Shown here: piece by piece, positions 36,573 to 47,434 of the stretch
Position numbering within the stretch: the stretch's first letter is position 1
Layout: each line of letters opens with the position of its first letter
Assembly: GCA_021030905.1 (NCBI GenBank)
Contig: JAGFMI010000004.1
Location: 434,001 to 498,000, forward strand
DNA: 64,000 nucleotides
Direction: 5' to 3'
DNA from: Pyrenula massariospora
Taxonomy: Eukaryota; Ascomycota; Eurotiomycetes; Pyrenulales; Pyrenulaceae
The notes under the pieces: model-generated
What the model saw: the letters and a program-made list of their open reading frames with translations, nothing else
Database searches by the model: none
What the model was told of the DNA's origin: nothing
Made by a program: the position numbers and the translations under genes

Positions 36573-36596
36573 GTACGCATGCGTGTATGCATGCAC
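36573..36596. repeat. 24-bp alternating purine-pyrimidine tract
   Basis: From 36573 every base alternates purine/pyrimidine for 24 positions (starts gtacgcatgcg, ends tatgcatgcac). Such tracts favour Z-DNA. Confidence 0.85.
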
Positions 36597-36889
36597 CGTC
36601 ATCACCGGTAGCATTTATACGAGCCAAGGGACCTCGGCATCGACTCCCCGTCCCATGCGCGATAACTTTAGATTAGATGGCTCGGAACGCAGCCGAATCT
36701 TCTAGTTCATTTGGCGAACGCTGGGATTAGGTAGCGATCACTAATATGCCAGCCACCATTTGATAATCCGGGGGGAATGGTTGATTCGTGGGTAGCCGCC
36801 GTGGGATATGTGACGCTGTCAGCTTACGGCGTGTGGTGGTTTCATTTGCCTTTTCCGCCTCGTGTTCTGGGAGGTAACGAGGGGGGGAG

Positions 36890-37017
36890 ATGCAGGTGTA
36901 CGAAGCGAGCTGGTGCGCCACAATGGGGCGAGCAGAGCGTCCTCACGGTGTGATATGTGAGGATGGCTGCGGCTGATGGCAGGTTCGTCCTTAAGTCAGA
37001 CATCTGAGGTCGGAGGA
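36890..37017 (+). repeat. Diverged direct repeat, copy A
   Basis: It begins atgcaggtgtacgaagc and shares tgcgccaca and ttaagtcag-type blocks with copy B at 37060. The two copies start 170 bp apart. No gene function seen. Confidence 0.55.
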
Positions 37018-37059
37018 TAGACGCGTGTTCCATCCACTCCGGTCCTACTGGGGTTCTCT

Positions 37060-37175
37060 ATGCACGTGTACGAAGCACGGGTTCTGCGCCACAGCGGCGT
37101 CCGCGTGGGATTTGGCGATGCTATTCGCGAGGGCAGCGGGAATCTGACCTCGTTCTAGTCAGGCACGTGCGGCGG
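37060..37175 (+). repeat. Diverged direct repeat, copy B
   Basis: It begins atgcacgtgtacgaagc, with later shared blocks tgcgccaca and tctagtcag in the same order as copy A, allowing for indels. Confidence 0.55.
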
Positions 37176-37495
37176 ACCGTGTATGCTGTGCTGTGCTGTA
37201 CTTTGCATCGTTTTCGTGGCTGGGCTCTGGACCCTGGGCATCCATATGCGGATCTTCGAGGTTACTATCTCACGGCTTGGATCTGGCATACGGTGGGATA
37301 ACGGGCAGAGAGAGGTGAGTCGGAGATTTGGGCTGTCAGAGTCACGTTGCAGTCAAGAATGGCCACGGCGGGTTTGGACGCCGGATGGGGTTCTCGTGGT
37401 GCAGATGGAGGGGGGGAGGTTTATCAGCGTGCTCAAGCGGCGGCGACGGCGACGGCGGTGTCCTGTTCTAGATAGGGGTGACTTGGGGGAAAAGA

Positions 37496-37503
37496 TATAT
37501 AAG
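37496..37503 (+). promoter_or_regulatory. TATA box
   Basis: TATATAAG lies 151-158 bases before the ATG at 37654 of the secreted-protein gene, a fitting position for its core promoter. Confidence 0.55.
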
Positions 37504-37653
37504 AGCTCTATGTCATAGGGATGATTTTGTTTTGACCACTGCGCCGACTTTATACAAGTATCACAAACAGAGCATCAATAAATTTCCCCCTGCCTTCTTT
37601 ACACTTACTTATCGATCTTCAACTAAAAACAAACACCTCCCAAACAACTCACA

Positions 37654-38136
37654 ATGTTTGCCAACCTCCTTCCCCTAACCCTCACCCTCCTCCCCGCCGC
37701 CCTCTCCTCACCTCTCGTCCCCCGCCAAAACACTCCCGCCAACTGTGCCCCTCAACCCTTCCAAATCAACGGCTTCAACACCTTCACCCCCGCTGCCGGC
37801 ACCAACCTCCCCTCCCGCGTCTCCTTCACGCTGGTCAATTCCAACCCCGGCGGCGACTCTCCCCAAGCCTGCAGCGCCAGCTACGCCGACGGTGCGGACC
37901 CGTCCCGCGACGTCTGGAACGAGTGCGTCGCGGGCACGGAGTTCCACTGGCAGAACGGGGTTCTGACGGCGTGGCAGAGCATGGTGTGTGAGAAGACGGG
38001 GGATGTGGTGATTGCATTTGCCAACGGGACGATCTCGACCATGTGCTATAGCCAGCCGTATCCAGCGGATCAGAATGGGAAGCATTGCGAGACGCCGACT
38101 GGTGCGGTCAATATTCCGGTCACGAGTGTGCAGTGA
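37654..38136 (+). CDS. Small secreted six-cysteine protein
   Basis: A single exon of 160 residues. Residues 1-19 (MFANLLPLTLTLLPAALSS) are a signal peptide, and VPR at 22-24 is a possible Kex2-type processing site. The mature part has six cysteines (31, 73, 91, 112, 131, 145), one N-glycosylation site (NGT near 124) and beta-rich composition (SRVSFTLVNSN, GDVVIAFANGT), in keeping with the AA1-like (Alt a 1-like) group of fungal secreted proteins, but that assignment is tentative. The very GC-rich third positions in the first half suggest high expression. A TATA box precedes it. Intact; likely extracellular; role unknown (cell-wall or effector-type). Confidence 0.82.
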   Translation: MFANLLPLTLTLLPAALSSPLVPRQNTPANCAPQPFQINGFNTFTPAAGTNLPSRVSFTLVNSNPGGDSPQACSASYADGADPSRDVWNECVAGTEFHWQNGVLTAWQSMVCEKTGDVVIAFANGTISTMCYSQPYPADQNGKHCETPTGAVNIPVTSVQ

Positions 38137-38978
38137 GCGGGGTTTGTTGAGGGAATGTGGAGGGTTGGAGAATGGGAAAAGGACAACGCTTGGAGGAGAA
38201 AATCTGGGGTCCGTTAGGTGGTCAAAAATTGACGTTGACGCCGGCGGTCTCAGTCTCTTGGGGTGCTTTCCTCGTCAACATTTTTCTAAGAGTGGGAACA
38301 GGCGGGGAGGGGGGCTGGAGGAACGGTTTCAATATTGTTAGCAACACTCTGGGCGGAAGAAATAAGAAAATGAAAAATATGGTAGCATAGATCCCCACTT
38401 AGACTTGAGACAAAAAAAAGAAACAGCTGTACTTCGGGTCCGTTGTTGTTTTTTCTTTGTACACATGCAACATTACAGAAGTAAAATGCGAAGGGTAACT
38501 GAAGAAGTCTCAAGAGGCTGGCGGATTTGCCGTTGATAGTCGAGCGGCCACTCCCGAATAGGAATTTCTGCGCCCGGATTCTCGTGGGCCTAGCTCGCTG
38601 ATGCTGTTCTTGGTACAACAGATGTGGAGTTGTCCGGCATATGGGGTCGAAGACTTGCAGAGCGGAAAAGGAACAACAAAGGTAATACGCCGGTGGTGTT
38701 GGCCCCCAGGAACCATTCATCTGGGCGAGCTATTTGATAAGAGGCCTTCGATCGCGAATCTCATCGTCGATCGGGGAATTTTTTTCTTTTACCACAGGCT
38801 TGAGGAGACTTTTATTCGCGTTTGCCAACACGGGGGATGCCACAGTCGTTTGGGCAAAGGGGACAAACAATAGCGTCAAGTAGCTAAAATACCGGCCAGA
38901 TAGTACAATGTAGCGAGGCGTGATTCTGATAAGCTTTCGTCTGGCTGCTTTGGTAGATTTTCAATCTCTGTCATCGAG
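38137..38978. other. Intergenic, promoter of the MAPKKK gene
   Basis: No gene seen in 842 bp. Minus-strand open frames here are composition artefacts. Confidence 0.5.
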
Positions 38979-41900
38979 ATGTTCGCTGTCTCGGCGTCTC
39001 GTTTCGGCAGCGGCCACGGGGAGGATTGCGCGGGTCACCACTACTATCTCGTGAACACCTTCAGTCACAGTCGCCATTATTCCTATCCGCCCACCCTGAG
39101 AGTGAGCGATGGAAGACCGTTTCGAAGATCGATCTCGCCAAGTAAATGGGACGATTATTTCCAGCTGACGGATGAAGGCAGGGGGAGAGTTCCCTGTTTT
39201 CCTCTCCCCGCAGGTCAGAAGCGCGCCCGCTCCTCGCCGGCTTCAGCCACAATGGCCCTTGAGCCACACCCTGACCCCTGCCAGCAATGTTCCAAGTCCA
39301 TGACCCTGCTGGCGCATTCCCAGATCCCAAGGTCAAGAGAACCTCAGTCAGGCGATCCACGCCTTGGTGACACCGGACTCCCACAAGTCATGGAGAGCTC
39401 AGAACAGGCTGCACCGGAGTCTGACGGCTCAGGATCTGGCAGCTCAGACGAGTTCACCCTCCCGCCGCAGCACACTTACCCCTACCCACAAGAGCCCAAT
39501 GGCGAGCCTGCTCCCGGTGTGACCTATACTCCCACCTCCAGCATCTATACACCTTCCAACGGTGCATCGTCAGCTTTCTCATCCTGGAATTCTGTTCCTC
39601 AACGAAACCGCGGTGGCAGCGCCGGCGGGCTGGGTACGACATACGAGGATGAAGTCCCTCCAGAACAGGCACCGATATCGAAAGACTTCGCCAGAGCCCA
39701 GCGACCCTCAGCGCCGCTAAGGACCCCGTCGAACACCTATGCACCGGCGAGGAAGCCACCGCATCTCCTCTCGATCCATTCGAACAGAACGAGGTCTTCT
39801 TCGGCGATGCGGAGCCGTCGAGATCCGAATGCGCAGTACCAGGCACAAGAGAAGGCTTATGTACAACGCATGCGGCAGGATCAGATGGACTGGTACAACC
39901 CCGACGTCTCAACATCCAGCCTGAACTACAGCACAGATTCCGAGACAGACGAGGAGTCACCCTCCTCGGATCTGCGTTATGATAATGACCCCTACGACCC
40001 AGAGACACAATTATTTATGGGCACAGAAGACTTGCAACCGTCGGTCGATGAGCTACAAAACTCAGAGAATCGAGAGCGGCTTGAATGGCACTCGATGCTG
40101 TCGTCGGTGCTGAAGGGCGATGTTGTCAAGCAAGAAAAGCAGAGACTTATTGGGACTACTGAGCAAAAGACCAACTTGGCTCTAAACAATGAGATCTGGA
40201 TTGGCGTCAAAGCGAAGATGCTTGGGCGGACAATTCCGATACAGAGGAAGTTGATCGAAGAAAGCAGAGCTGGAGTTGGGCAGCTTATTGAAGAGATTAT
40301 CGCATTCAAGATCAAAGGGGAGACCGAAGCAGGCAAGACGCCAGCGGAACAGGTCCAAGAAGTTGTTTCCAAAATCGAGAAATGCGAAGATCTATATTCA
40401 ACTAGAAAAGAGCTTGAATTATCAAATGAGCGTGCAGCTTCCGGCCAATTTCGAGCAAGCTGTGATGCTGTTATTGCCTGGCATAATACTACACAGTTGA
40501 TCAACACTGAGCTAGCCATACTCCAAGCTTGGGTCGGTAACGAAGAGCTTGACTTTTCGAAGGTTCGACCTCGGTCGCCGTCGGGTAATGATCTCGCAGA
40601 CCAATCTTCCTTCATTGAGCGAATTATGAAGGAAGATGGTTTGCGATCGCTACAGGGAAATATTTCCCTCCATTTACCAAAAGATGGACATGAACGTACC
40701 AAAAGCTCGAAGGAAGGCGAATCGTCTCTGCTTGCTGAGGTAGGCGAAGTTATTCGCAAAGCCAAGCACACTTTAATCGAGAATGCGCCTACTTTCGTTG
40801 AACGGCATCTACCGCCATATATGGAGGAACTGCTCACCCTTGTCAATTTCCCTTCTCGATTGATCCAGGAGATCATTAGAGTTCGCCTAACATACGCAAA
40901 GAAGATGAAGGAGAGGGCAAGAAATTCAAGCATGGTCATCGACGAGCTGATTGCACAATTCCAAATTCTGATGGAACTTGCATGTGTCATTAAACAAAAC
41001 TATGTCGACATTGCGCGGCCCGAGCCGGGCTGGGAATTGCCACCTTGCATTGATGAGAATTTTGATGCAACTGTCGTTGATGGGCTTAAGTATTACTTCA
41101 AGATGCTGAATTGGAAGCTTGAGGCGAACAGAAACACCTTTAAAGAGGCAGAAATTCTGGAGCAGGAATGGGGGTACTCGAATGAAATTGGACGCCAACT
41201 TGAGGGAGGTGATATTGAGGTGGCTGAGCAGTTCAGTTCCTTGACTGCAAAATCACTTGTTCGTCTCAATAACGATTTCGAGAAAGAGCTGCGTAGTCGG
41301 ACCGAAAAGGCACCCACAGAGACTGAAAGACGATACAAGGCGACTCTCGACTCCGTCAGAGCGCGGCAGCGGAAGCTTTTCAGATTCTCTCGTATTCTAC
41401 GGCAGCGGTTCGAAAATGCCTCGGAGCTTAGTCTAGGTCTCAAGCAAGACGAGTTGGAAGATCTCCTCGAGTCTCTCGCTGTCTCAGGCCATTTTCTAGT
41501 GACAATCAATAACGGGAAGGGAGACCAAGAAGGCGTTCACATGATTGCTTCCCCTTCCTTATGGGAACGAGGAAAGGAGATTCAGTCAATAATGGGCACG
41601 TCTTTTCACGCAGAGAATGCTCCTGAGGATCCTTCAAATCCCTATATCTTGGTCGTCAAGCCTGAAACCCCTCTGGAGTGGCAAGGGTCTCAGTACAGCG
41701 TTGATAGCATCGATATACCTACGGACCTGCGGATTGGAAAACTGCGTTTGGTAGCAGATGGATCTCAGCAAAGGCTGCATAACGCTAGGATCGAGTTTTT
41801 CAACGCTGCCGGAAGAGAATTGGACGTTGTCGTAGAACAGCGAGCAAATCTAGCCCGAGTCAATGCTGAACTGAACAAGATCAAAAAGATCACGTCGAGA

Positions 41901-43583
41901 TTGTCCGCGACTATTATGGATAGTGTGGCTATCATCCGAAGCCAGAACAAGGCAAGCGCAAATCCAGACTTGATTCAGTCTTGCTTTGCTTTTGCCACTG
42001 AGTTTGGAAAGAGATCCCTAAGTTTCATGGACCCTAATCGGCGAATGATGAACAACGAGAAACTCACCCGCCTTGCGCTTGACTGGATAAGTTTCATTGT
42101 GGACGACTGCGATTCTGCGGATCGGAAAACCTTCAAATGGGCTGTGGTAGCTCTTGAATTCACTATGATGATGACCAGAGGTCGCAACATGCTCGCGATT
42201 AGCGACGAAGAATACAGTCGACTCAGAACAAAAGTCGCAGGATGTATGTCCGTTCTCATATCACACTTCGACATCATGGGTGCAAGGTCTGCATTGGCAG
42301 CGCAGCAAGAAAAACTTCGCAATGAGGCGCTCAACGGAGCCCCTAAACGTCTCGACCTCAGTAAAATGCGAGACGATGACGCTGCATGCAAGTTAGTCAT
42401 GGACCAGCGAATGCAGTGTCTGCAAGAAATTGATGAGTCTCGCAAACTTCAAATTTCAAATCGGACACCTTTAGGCCGCGTCCTTGAAGGATCCAATGAA
42501 GCGGACCGATCACTCACCTTCCTCTCCTCTTCCGCCACAAATGTAACTATGCGCTGGCAACAAGGCCAATTCGTGGGTGGCGGCACCTTTGGCTCTGTCT
42601 ACGCCGCATACAATCTTGACACTGGTGTCATGATGGCTGTAAAAGAAATCCGGCTCCAAGACCCCCAACTCATCCCTACAATCGTCAATCAAATTGGGGA
42701 TGAGATGGGCGTCCTTGCTGTCCTTGACCATCCCAACATTGTTTCATACTATGGCATTGAAGTCCACCGCGACAAAGTCTATATCTTCATGGAATACTGC
42801 TCGGGTGGCTCCGTCGCCGGCCTCCTCGAGCACGGCCGCATTGAAGACGAAACCGTCATACAAGTCTACGCTCTCCAAATGCTCGAAGGTCTCGCTTACT
42901 TACACCAATCCGGCATTGTCCACCGCGATATCAAGCCCGAGAATGTTCTCCTTGACCACAATGGCGTAATAAAGTACGTTGATTTTGGTGCCGCGAAAAT
43001 CATCGCCCGACAGGGTAAGACCATGATGGCACCGGATCAGCCTCCTCAATCACCCACATCACAAACTGCCGGCGGTACAGACGCTGCACCAAACCCTCCC
43101 CGCGGCCTTCCCCGTGCCACCATGACTGGAACCCCAATGTACATGTCGCCTGAAGTTATCCGTGGCGACAACTCCACCCCTTCCAGCCCATCCTCAACAA
43201 GCTCTCGCGTAACCTTCAGCGGCGCATCCGACATATGGTCGCTCGGCTGTGTGATCCTCGAGATGGCCACTGGACGTCGCCCCTGGGCAAGTCTTGACAA
43301 CGAATGGGCCATCATGTACAACATTGCCCAGGGCAACCCTCCTCAGATGCCGAAGAGAGATGAATTGAGCGAGGCTGGCGTAGACTTTTTGCGGAAATGC
43401 TTTGAACGGGACCCTGCAAAGAGGAGTACGGCGGCAGAGCTACTGATGCACCGATGGATTGTGGAGATTCGGCGGTTAGTCGTCGAGGAGCCGGACACGC
43501 CTGGCAGTATAGGGAGTGGGGACGGGGTTGGTGGTAGTGGTCCCGGCAGTGGAGCTAAGAGACAGAACTCAAGCGGTTTCTGA
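38979..43583 (+). CDS. ssk2: MAP kinase kinase kinase of the osmostress (HOG) pathway
   Basis: One uninterrupted frame of up to 1534 residues. The catalytic domain is at about 1191-1480: GGGTFGSVY (glycine loop), AVKEIRL (ATP Lys), HRDIKPEN (catalytic loop), VDFGAAK (metal-binding DFG) and GTPMYMSPEVI (P+1/APE). Low-complexity inserts sit in the activation segment and after APE, as in fungal Ssk2/SskB/os-4 proteins. The long helical regulatory region (about 370-1150) matches the same family in length and character. The protein phosphorylates the MAPKK (Pbs2) downstream of the Sln1-Ypd1-Ssk1 relay. The N-terminal 90 residues before MALEP look like leader sequence, so ATG 39252 or 39390 (MESSEQ) may be the true start. 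Intact. Confidence 0.92.
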   Translation: MFAVSASRFGSGHGEDCAGHHYYLVNTFSHSRHYSYPPTLRVSDGRPFRRSISPSKWDDYFQLTDEGRGRVPCFPLPAGQKRARSSPASATMALEPHPDPCQQCSKSMTLLAHSQIPRSREPQSGDPRLGDTGLPQVMESSEQAAPESDGSGSGSSDEFTLPPQHTYPYPQEPNGEPAPGVTYTPTSSIYTPSNGASSAFSSWNSVPQRNRGGSAGGLGTTYEDEVPPEQAPISKDFARAQRPSAPLRTPSNTYAPARKPPHLLSIHSNRTRSSSAMRSRRDPNAQYQAQEKAYVQRMRQDQMDWYNPDVSTSSLNYSTDSETDEESPSSDLRYDNDPYDPETQLFMGTEDLQPSVDELQNSENRERLEWHSMLSSVLKGDVVKQEKQRLIGTTEQKTNLALNNEIWIGVKAKMLGRTIPIQRKLIEESRAGVGQLIEEIIAFKIKGETEAGKTPAEQVQEVVSKIEKCEDLYSTRKELELSNERAASGQFRASCDAVIAWHNTTQLINTELAILQAWVGNEELDFSKVRPRSPSGNDLADQSSFIERIMKEDGLRSLQGNISLHLPKDGHERTKSSKEGESSLLAEVGEVIRKAKHTLIENAPTFVERHLPPYMEELLTLVNFPSRLIQEIIRVRLTYAKKMKERARNSSMVIDELIAQFQILMELACVIKQNYVDIARPEPGWELPPCIDENFDATVVDGLKYYFKMLNWKLEANRNTFKEAEILEQEWGYSNEIGRQLEGGDIEVAEQFSSLTAKSLVRLNNDFEKELRSRTEKAPTETERRYKATLDSVRARQRKLFRFSRILRQRFENASELSLGLKQDELEDLLESLAVSGHFLVTINNGKGDQEGVHMIASPSLWERGKEIQSIMGTSFHAENAPEDPSNPYILVVKPETPLEWQGSQYSVDSIDIPTDLRIGKLRLVADGSQQRLHNARIEFFNAAGRELDVVVEQRANLARVNAELNKIKKITSRLSATIMDSVAIIRSQNKASANPDLIQSCFAFATEFGKRSLSFMDPNRRMMNNEKLTRLALDWISFIVDDCDSADRKTFKWAVVALEFTMMMTRGRNMLAISDEEYSRLRTKVAGCMSVLISHFDIMGARSALAAQQEKLRNEALNGAPKRLDLSKMRDDDAACKLVMDQRMQCLQEIDESRKLQISNRTPLGRVLEGSNEADRSLTFLSSSATNVTMRWQQGQFVGGGTFGSVYAAYNLDTGVMMAVKEIRLQDPQLIPTIVNQIGDEMGVLAVLDHPNIVSYYGIEVHRDKVYIFMEYCSGGSVAGLLEHGRIEDETVIQVYALQMLEGLAYLHQSGIVHRDIKPENVLLDHNGVIKYVDFGAAKIIARQGKTMMAPDQPPQSPTSQTAGGTDAAPNPPRGLPRATMTGTPMYMSPEVIRGDNSTPSSPSSTSSRVTFSGASDIWSLGCVILEMATGRRPWASLDNEWAIMYNIAQGNPPQMPKRDELSEAGVDFLRKCFERDPAKRSTAAELLMHRWIVEIRRLVVEEPDTPGSIGSGDGVGGSGPGSGAKRQNSSGF

Positions 43584-44258
43584 TGATTTTGAGAAAGGAG
43601 AAAGGAAGCTAAGTAGCATCTCTCTGGAGCCTGGTATTGCATTGTACATATACTCACGCATATATCAGCGTTGAAATGGATTGGATTCAAGCGATTTCCT
43701 GATGCATCGACCCGGTCGTCCATAGCAAGCGTTACCTTGGAAATGATTTAGCGAATAATTACCAATACATAATGCAATCTTTTAGCAAGTGTTTCGCTAG
43801 TGTCTTTGTCTACATGCCCTAAGCCTGCCGTGCTTCATGTACTGTTCCTAGCTCTGTCATAGAAAGACATTTGCCAAGCTACTCGGAGCCGTCGCCAAGA
43901 AAAGGCTTGGCATTCATGTTGACGAGAGATACGCCGGCGAGATTATTAGCTAACAATTACAGGTATTCGACAATTCTTCACCATTACTGCCACCATGGAT
44001 TGACTCTTAACTCTCTCCGTCAAAGTCTGTAGTATAAGGGTCCCTAGAATCGAGATATGCATAGTTCTATTGTTTCGCGGATGTTGACCGAGAACTCAAC
44101 ACCATGGAAGTGGCACATGTAGCAACGCCTTGCAGCTGCAGTGGCTGTGTATACACTTTATTTCTCGATCTTCTGTTTTGTACGATCAATGGCGTATCTA
44201 TGTCTTCTTTCGATACAGAGCCATTTGCGATCACTTCACTTCTTTAGGACATTGAGCA
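43584..44258. other. Intergenic
   Basis: 675 bp with nothing recognised. Confidence 0.5.
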
Positions 44259-45641
44259 ATGGACAAACTGAGAATCTTGTTGCTTACGCTTGCTCCCCTC
44301 GTTACCGGCTATAGCTATTGGATTGATGCATCATGCGTTGGGCGAAATCTACACTTTCAAGAGAGTTTTGACGAATTTAGACTATGGGCGCGTAGAGAAC
44401 ACGACGTGACGTCTATTGTACCACCCGGTCTACGAAGACAGTATTTGGATTTCCTTTTCACACCAGAAGGAGTATTTCGGAATGAGCGAGACATCGAGGC
44501 CGCCCTAGGTAAACAGTGATCTGTGTCTTAAAATCTGACTCTAGGGTCTTCTCATTGACTTTATTGTTCAGAAACACTGCGGGAATTTGGAAATATGGTA
44601 CCAGAAAACAACCGCAGACAGGCGAATTTTCGATACTATTGTGATGGTGATACTCGAGATCCAAATTCACGAATCAATAGATGGAAGCTCAGACTCGATC
44701 CTCCGGCTTTTCCTGTTGGTTATCAGTTACAGCGAAACCGTCCTATGCCTCACCAAGTTGGAGAGGACGACGATTACCAGGAATGGTACGATGAAGACAA
44801 CCAGATGTAAGACAGTCGACGCGCAAAGCTTTTTTGAACATTCTTTGACACTCCGTCTCTTCTCCTAGGTGGGCTGGTCATAATTCCGGCTGTGCAGCGT
44901 CTCCTACGATTCAAGCTGCGACATACACAAATAGCATGATCGTAGGGGTAAGGGCGCAAAGACCGCTTAGAGCAACTGTCACAGTTAGTCACAGCCCCTC
45001 AGCAACGTTAAAAGTTTCATCGGCTAAAGTGTTCCTCACGCCAGATATGCAATTTCCAGTTTTTCCATGGACTCCATACTCTCGGCAGCCTACCCGGGGA
45101 CGTCGATTTGGGAAACCTATATCCCCCGGCTCGAGGGAGGTTTAGCAGAGCACCGATCAACTTCGTTCGTGTCATAACCTCTTTTGTTCTCTTACAACAG
45201 GTTCGCTCTCTCCAGCCGCTCCATTTTCCTCTTTGAAAGCTGATAGTCCCGATCCAGGCGCTTCACCTTCCCCCACTTTTCTGTAAGTTAAACTCGACCC
45301 AGCATCGTGCTTGCTCATCCACTTACCACACTCATTATGATCGACAACTACCACCTCTTTAAGCATCACATCTTCACCTTATGGGTTGAAATCCCCAATC
45401 CAAATGCTGACTTGCAAACATAGTCCAAGATCAAGTCAACCCTCTCGTCGGCGCCCCCGCCAGGGCCGTCGAATGGGAAAGCGCAACAGCGCTCGGAGCC
45501 CGGGAGCGGGTCCGAAATCCCGCGAACTACGCATTCTTCGTTCTGCTGGATCATCTGATCGATCTTGGGTGGCGGTTAGCCCGACAACCGTTCGCAGCTG
45601 CGGGGGGGCAGCTCGAACGGTTGTACACATTTTTTGGGTAA
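44259..45641 (+). CDS. Putative secreted zincin-like (lysine-specific metallo-endopeptidase-like) protein, 3' end uncertain
   Basis: Firm exons are 44259-44508, 44572-44806 and 44869 onward. The start MDKLRILLLTLAPLVTGYS is a signal peptide. The mature start YWIDASC, then FRYYCDGDTR and NSGCAASPTIQAATYTNSMIV follow the order seen in fungal secreted metallo-endopeptidase-like proteins. If exon 3 reads straight on, the protein ends at TAG 45143-45145 (253 residues). However, a separate open segment at 45423-45641 (RAVEWESATALGARER.. NPANYAFFVLLDHL) looks like the C-terminal part of the same family (..NADSYA.F-type ending), so further exons are likely between 45000 and 45423. I could not find an HExxH zinc motif in any obvious exon, so the enzyme may be inactive, broken, or mis-modelled. 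Family call is low-confidence. Confidence 0.45.
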
Positions 45642-47434
45642 CAATATCCCCGCCCATCGGAAGGTTGGAAAAGACGATTGAGGAGCAGTCGATGGGTTAC
45701 GGGCGGAGGCGGAGTTGGGGGACTTGATCGCGAATACATGGAGTCCATCGCGCTTAGGTTTGTTGTGGTTTTTCTTCTGGAGTCGGAGGCTTGAGAGACT
45801 GATCTCTGTTGTAAAAGAGTGAGAAGGATGGTGATGGGACGAGCCTGGATGGCTGGTGTTAGGAATCGAAGGTGCTTTGAGAAAAGCCAATCAACAAACG
45901 AATAAATCGAATGAATAGGAAAAGAAAAGTGCGTTTGTGGAGATTCAAAATGTAGGATTCTGAAACCGAGGAAGCGCCAGCCTTGTCAAACTCCAGAACC
46001 TGATAAAGGTCTTCTCATCTCATGGAGCAGTCAGAATTGAGAATGAGTCTAATGCATGCAGAAAAGTTATAGACATCGCGACAATGGGGTTGTAGAGAGT
46101 AGTTGGTGGTACCGTCAAATGCGAACTATAAAGGAAGAATTGTGGCGGATCATTGTCAGTCTTTCCTTCGACTTAGGCTACTGTTGCTGTGCCCGGTTTC
46201 CGGGTTGCCAACTTCGATAAAATGAGTCACCGGAGCTTGAGATCTTATCAATTATGAAGCGATCTCTATTCAAGCGGGTGACAGTAAGGGATCACGATCG
46301 ACGCGTAGCGCGACGGAAATCTCTTTTTCAGCGGCTCTGGTGAGGCGCCACATCTCACGAAGCCCCTGCAGATGCCAGGGTCTACGCCACCCCGATTGCC
46401 TTGCAGCACGGTGGTTTCTCCATTTTAAGCTCTCAATCAGTGGCTTCCAGGAGTTCAACCATCATTTGACAGGTTTCAGCCTCAAGAAGCATCTGATGAG
46501 GATGGTTCCACAGATGCTTATTCTATCCGAAGAGACACATTCAATTTTTCATCGATTCCGCACGACAATGCTAGATCTTTATCGAAAAGAGTGATAACAA
46601 TTTTATCTTCAGCTCCAACATTTTTCTCTTATCAGCGCATTACGTCTCATCTGCCTTTTGACTCTGGATAAAGACTCAAATGCGTGAGTGCCGAACACTA
46701 GCCCCAGGAGGCACCGAAATGGGAACCCTCCGAGACCACCCACGTACGAACGACGGCTAGGCAGTCTTTTTAACCCTCGAATACTGGAACGCAAAAGCGC
46801 GCCTTATCGTGAAGAGTTCCGTCGCTTCATTGCTCTATACTCTACGGACCTTGCCAAGTCATGTATAAAACCCATCCGCAAAACAGAATCACAGAGGACA
46901 TGTCTTTCGTCTGTAATTGTGGTCATTCACAAACCGTTTACAGCGGATTATACTAAAGCTGATGTCATAATCCACACGACGAAACGGGAAGTCCTTCTGT
47001 CTTGCACCGATCGACGTCCGGCGAGTAATGCTTTGGCCTTAGCAGCGAGACAAAGAAACATGTGCTGTCGTGGTGGCTCTATCACCACGGGTATGTTCTA
47101 TGCGGGCAACACTGCTGCAGGCGATCAGATCTGGGAATCAGCCTGAGGAAAAGCAACCTTATCACAAGCAGTAAAATCGGATCCTTGACTCAGCCGGTGG
47201 ACTTGCCAAAAGCTCGCCTCGGTCCGCAGCCACCTAAAGTGGCGCCTTTCTAGCTCTCCATGATGTGGTGGCAAGGCCGGTAGGCTGAATGACTACAATG
47301 CCGCTATGGAACAGCTCCCTATATAGACAGCATTTCAACTCACTCAACAGACAGTAATGTCCTCTTCGGTGTCCCTCCCTATCACTTTCTATACAAACTA
47401 GCATCGCACCTATTTCAGCCACCACTACATCTAC
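45642..47434. other. Gene-poor stretch
   Basis: About 1.8 kb; open frames near 46270-46590 and 46660-47150 have no recognisable domain. The promoter of the gene at 47435 lies at its right end. Confidence 0.45.
47320..47326 (+). promoter_or_regulatory. TATA-like box
   Basis: TATATAG lies 109-115 bases before the ATG at 47435. Confidence 0.4.

Larger units (their letters stand above)
35859..37653. other. Long intergenic region with repeats
   Basis: No gene. It holds a T16 run (36161-36176), a 24-bp alternating purine-pyrimidine tract (36573-36596) and a diverged direct duplication (36890-37017 and 37060-37175), each listed separately. Confidence 0.55.

Noticed and set aside
37708-38085. Minus-strand frame over the secreted-protein gene
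   Set aside because: Antisense shadow of a GC-rich exon with a clear signal peptide on the plus strand.
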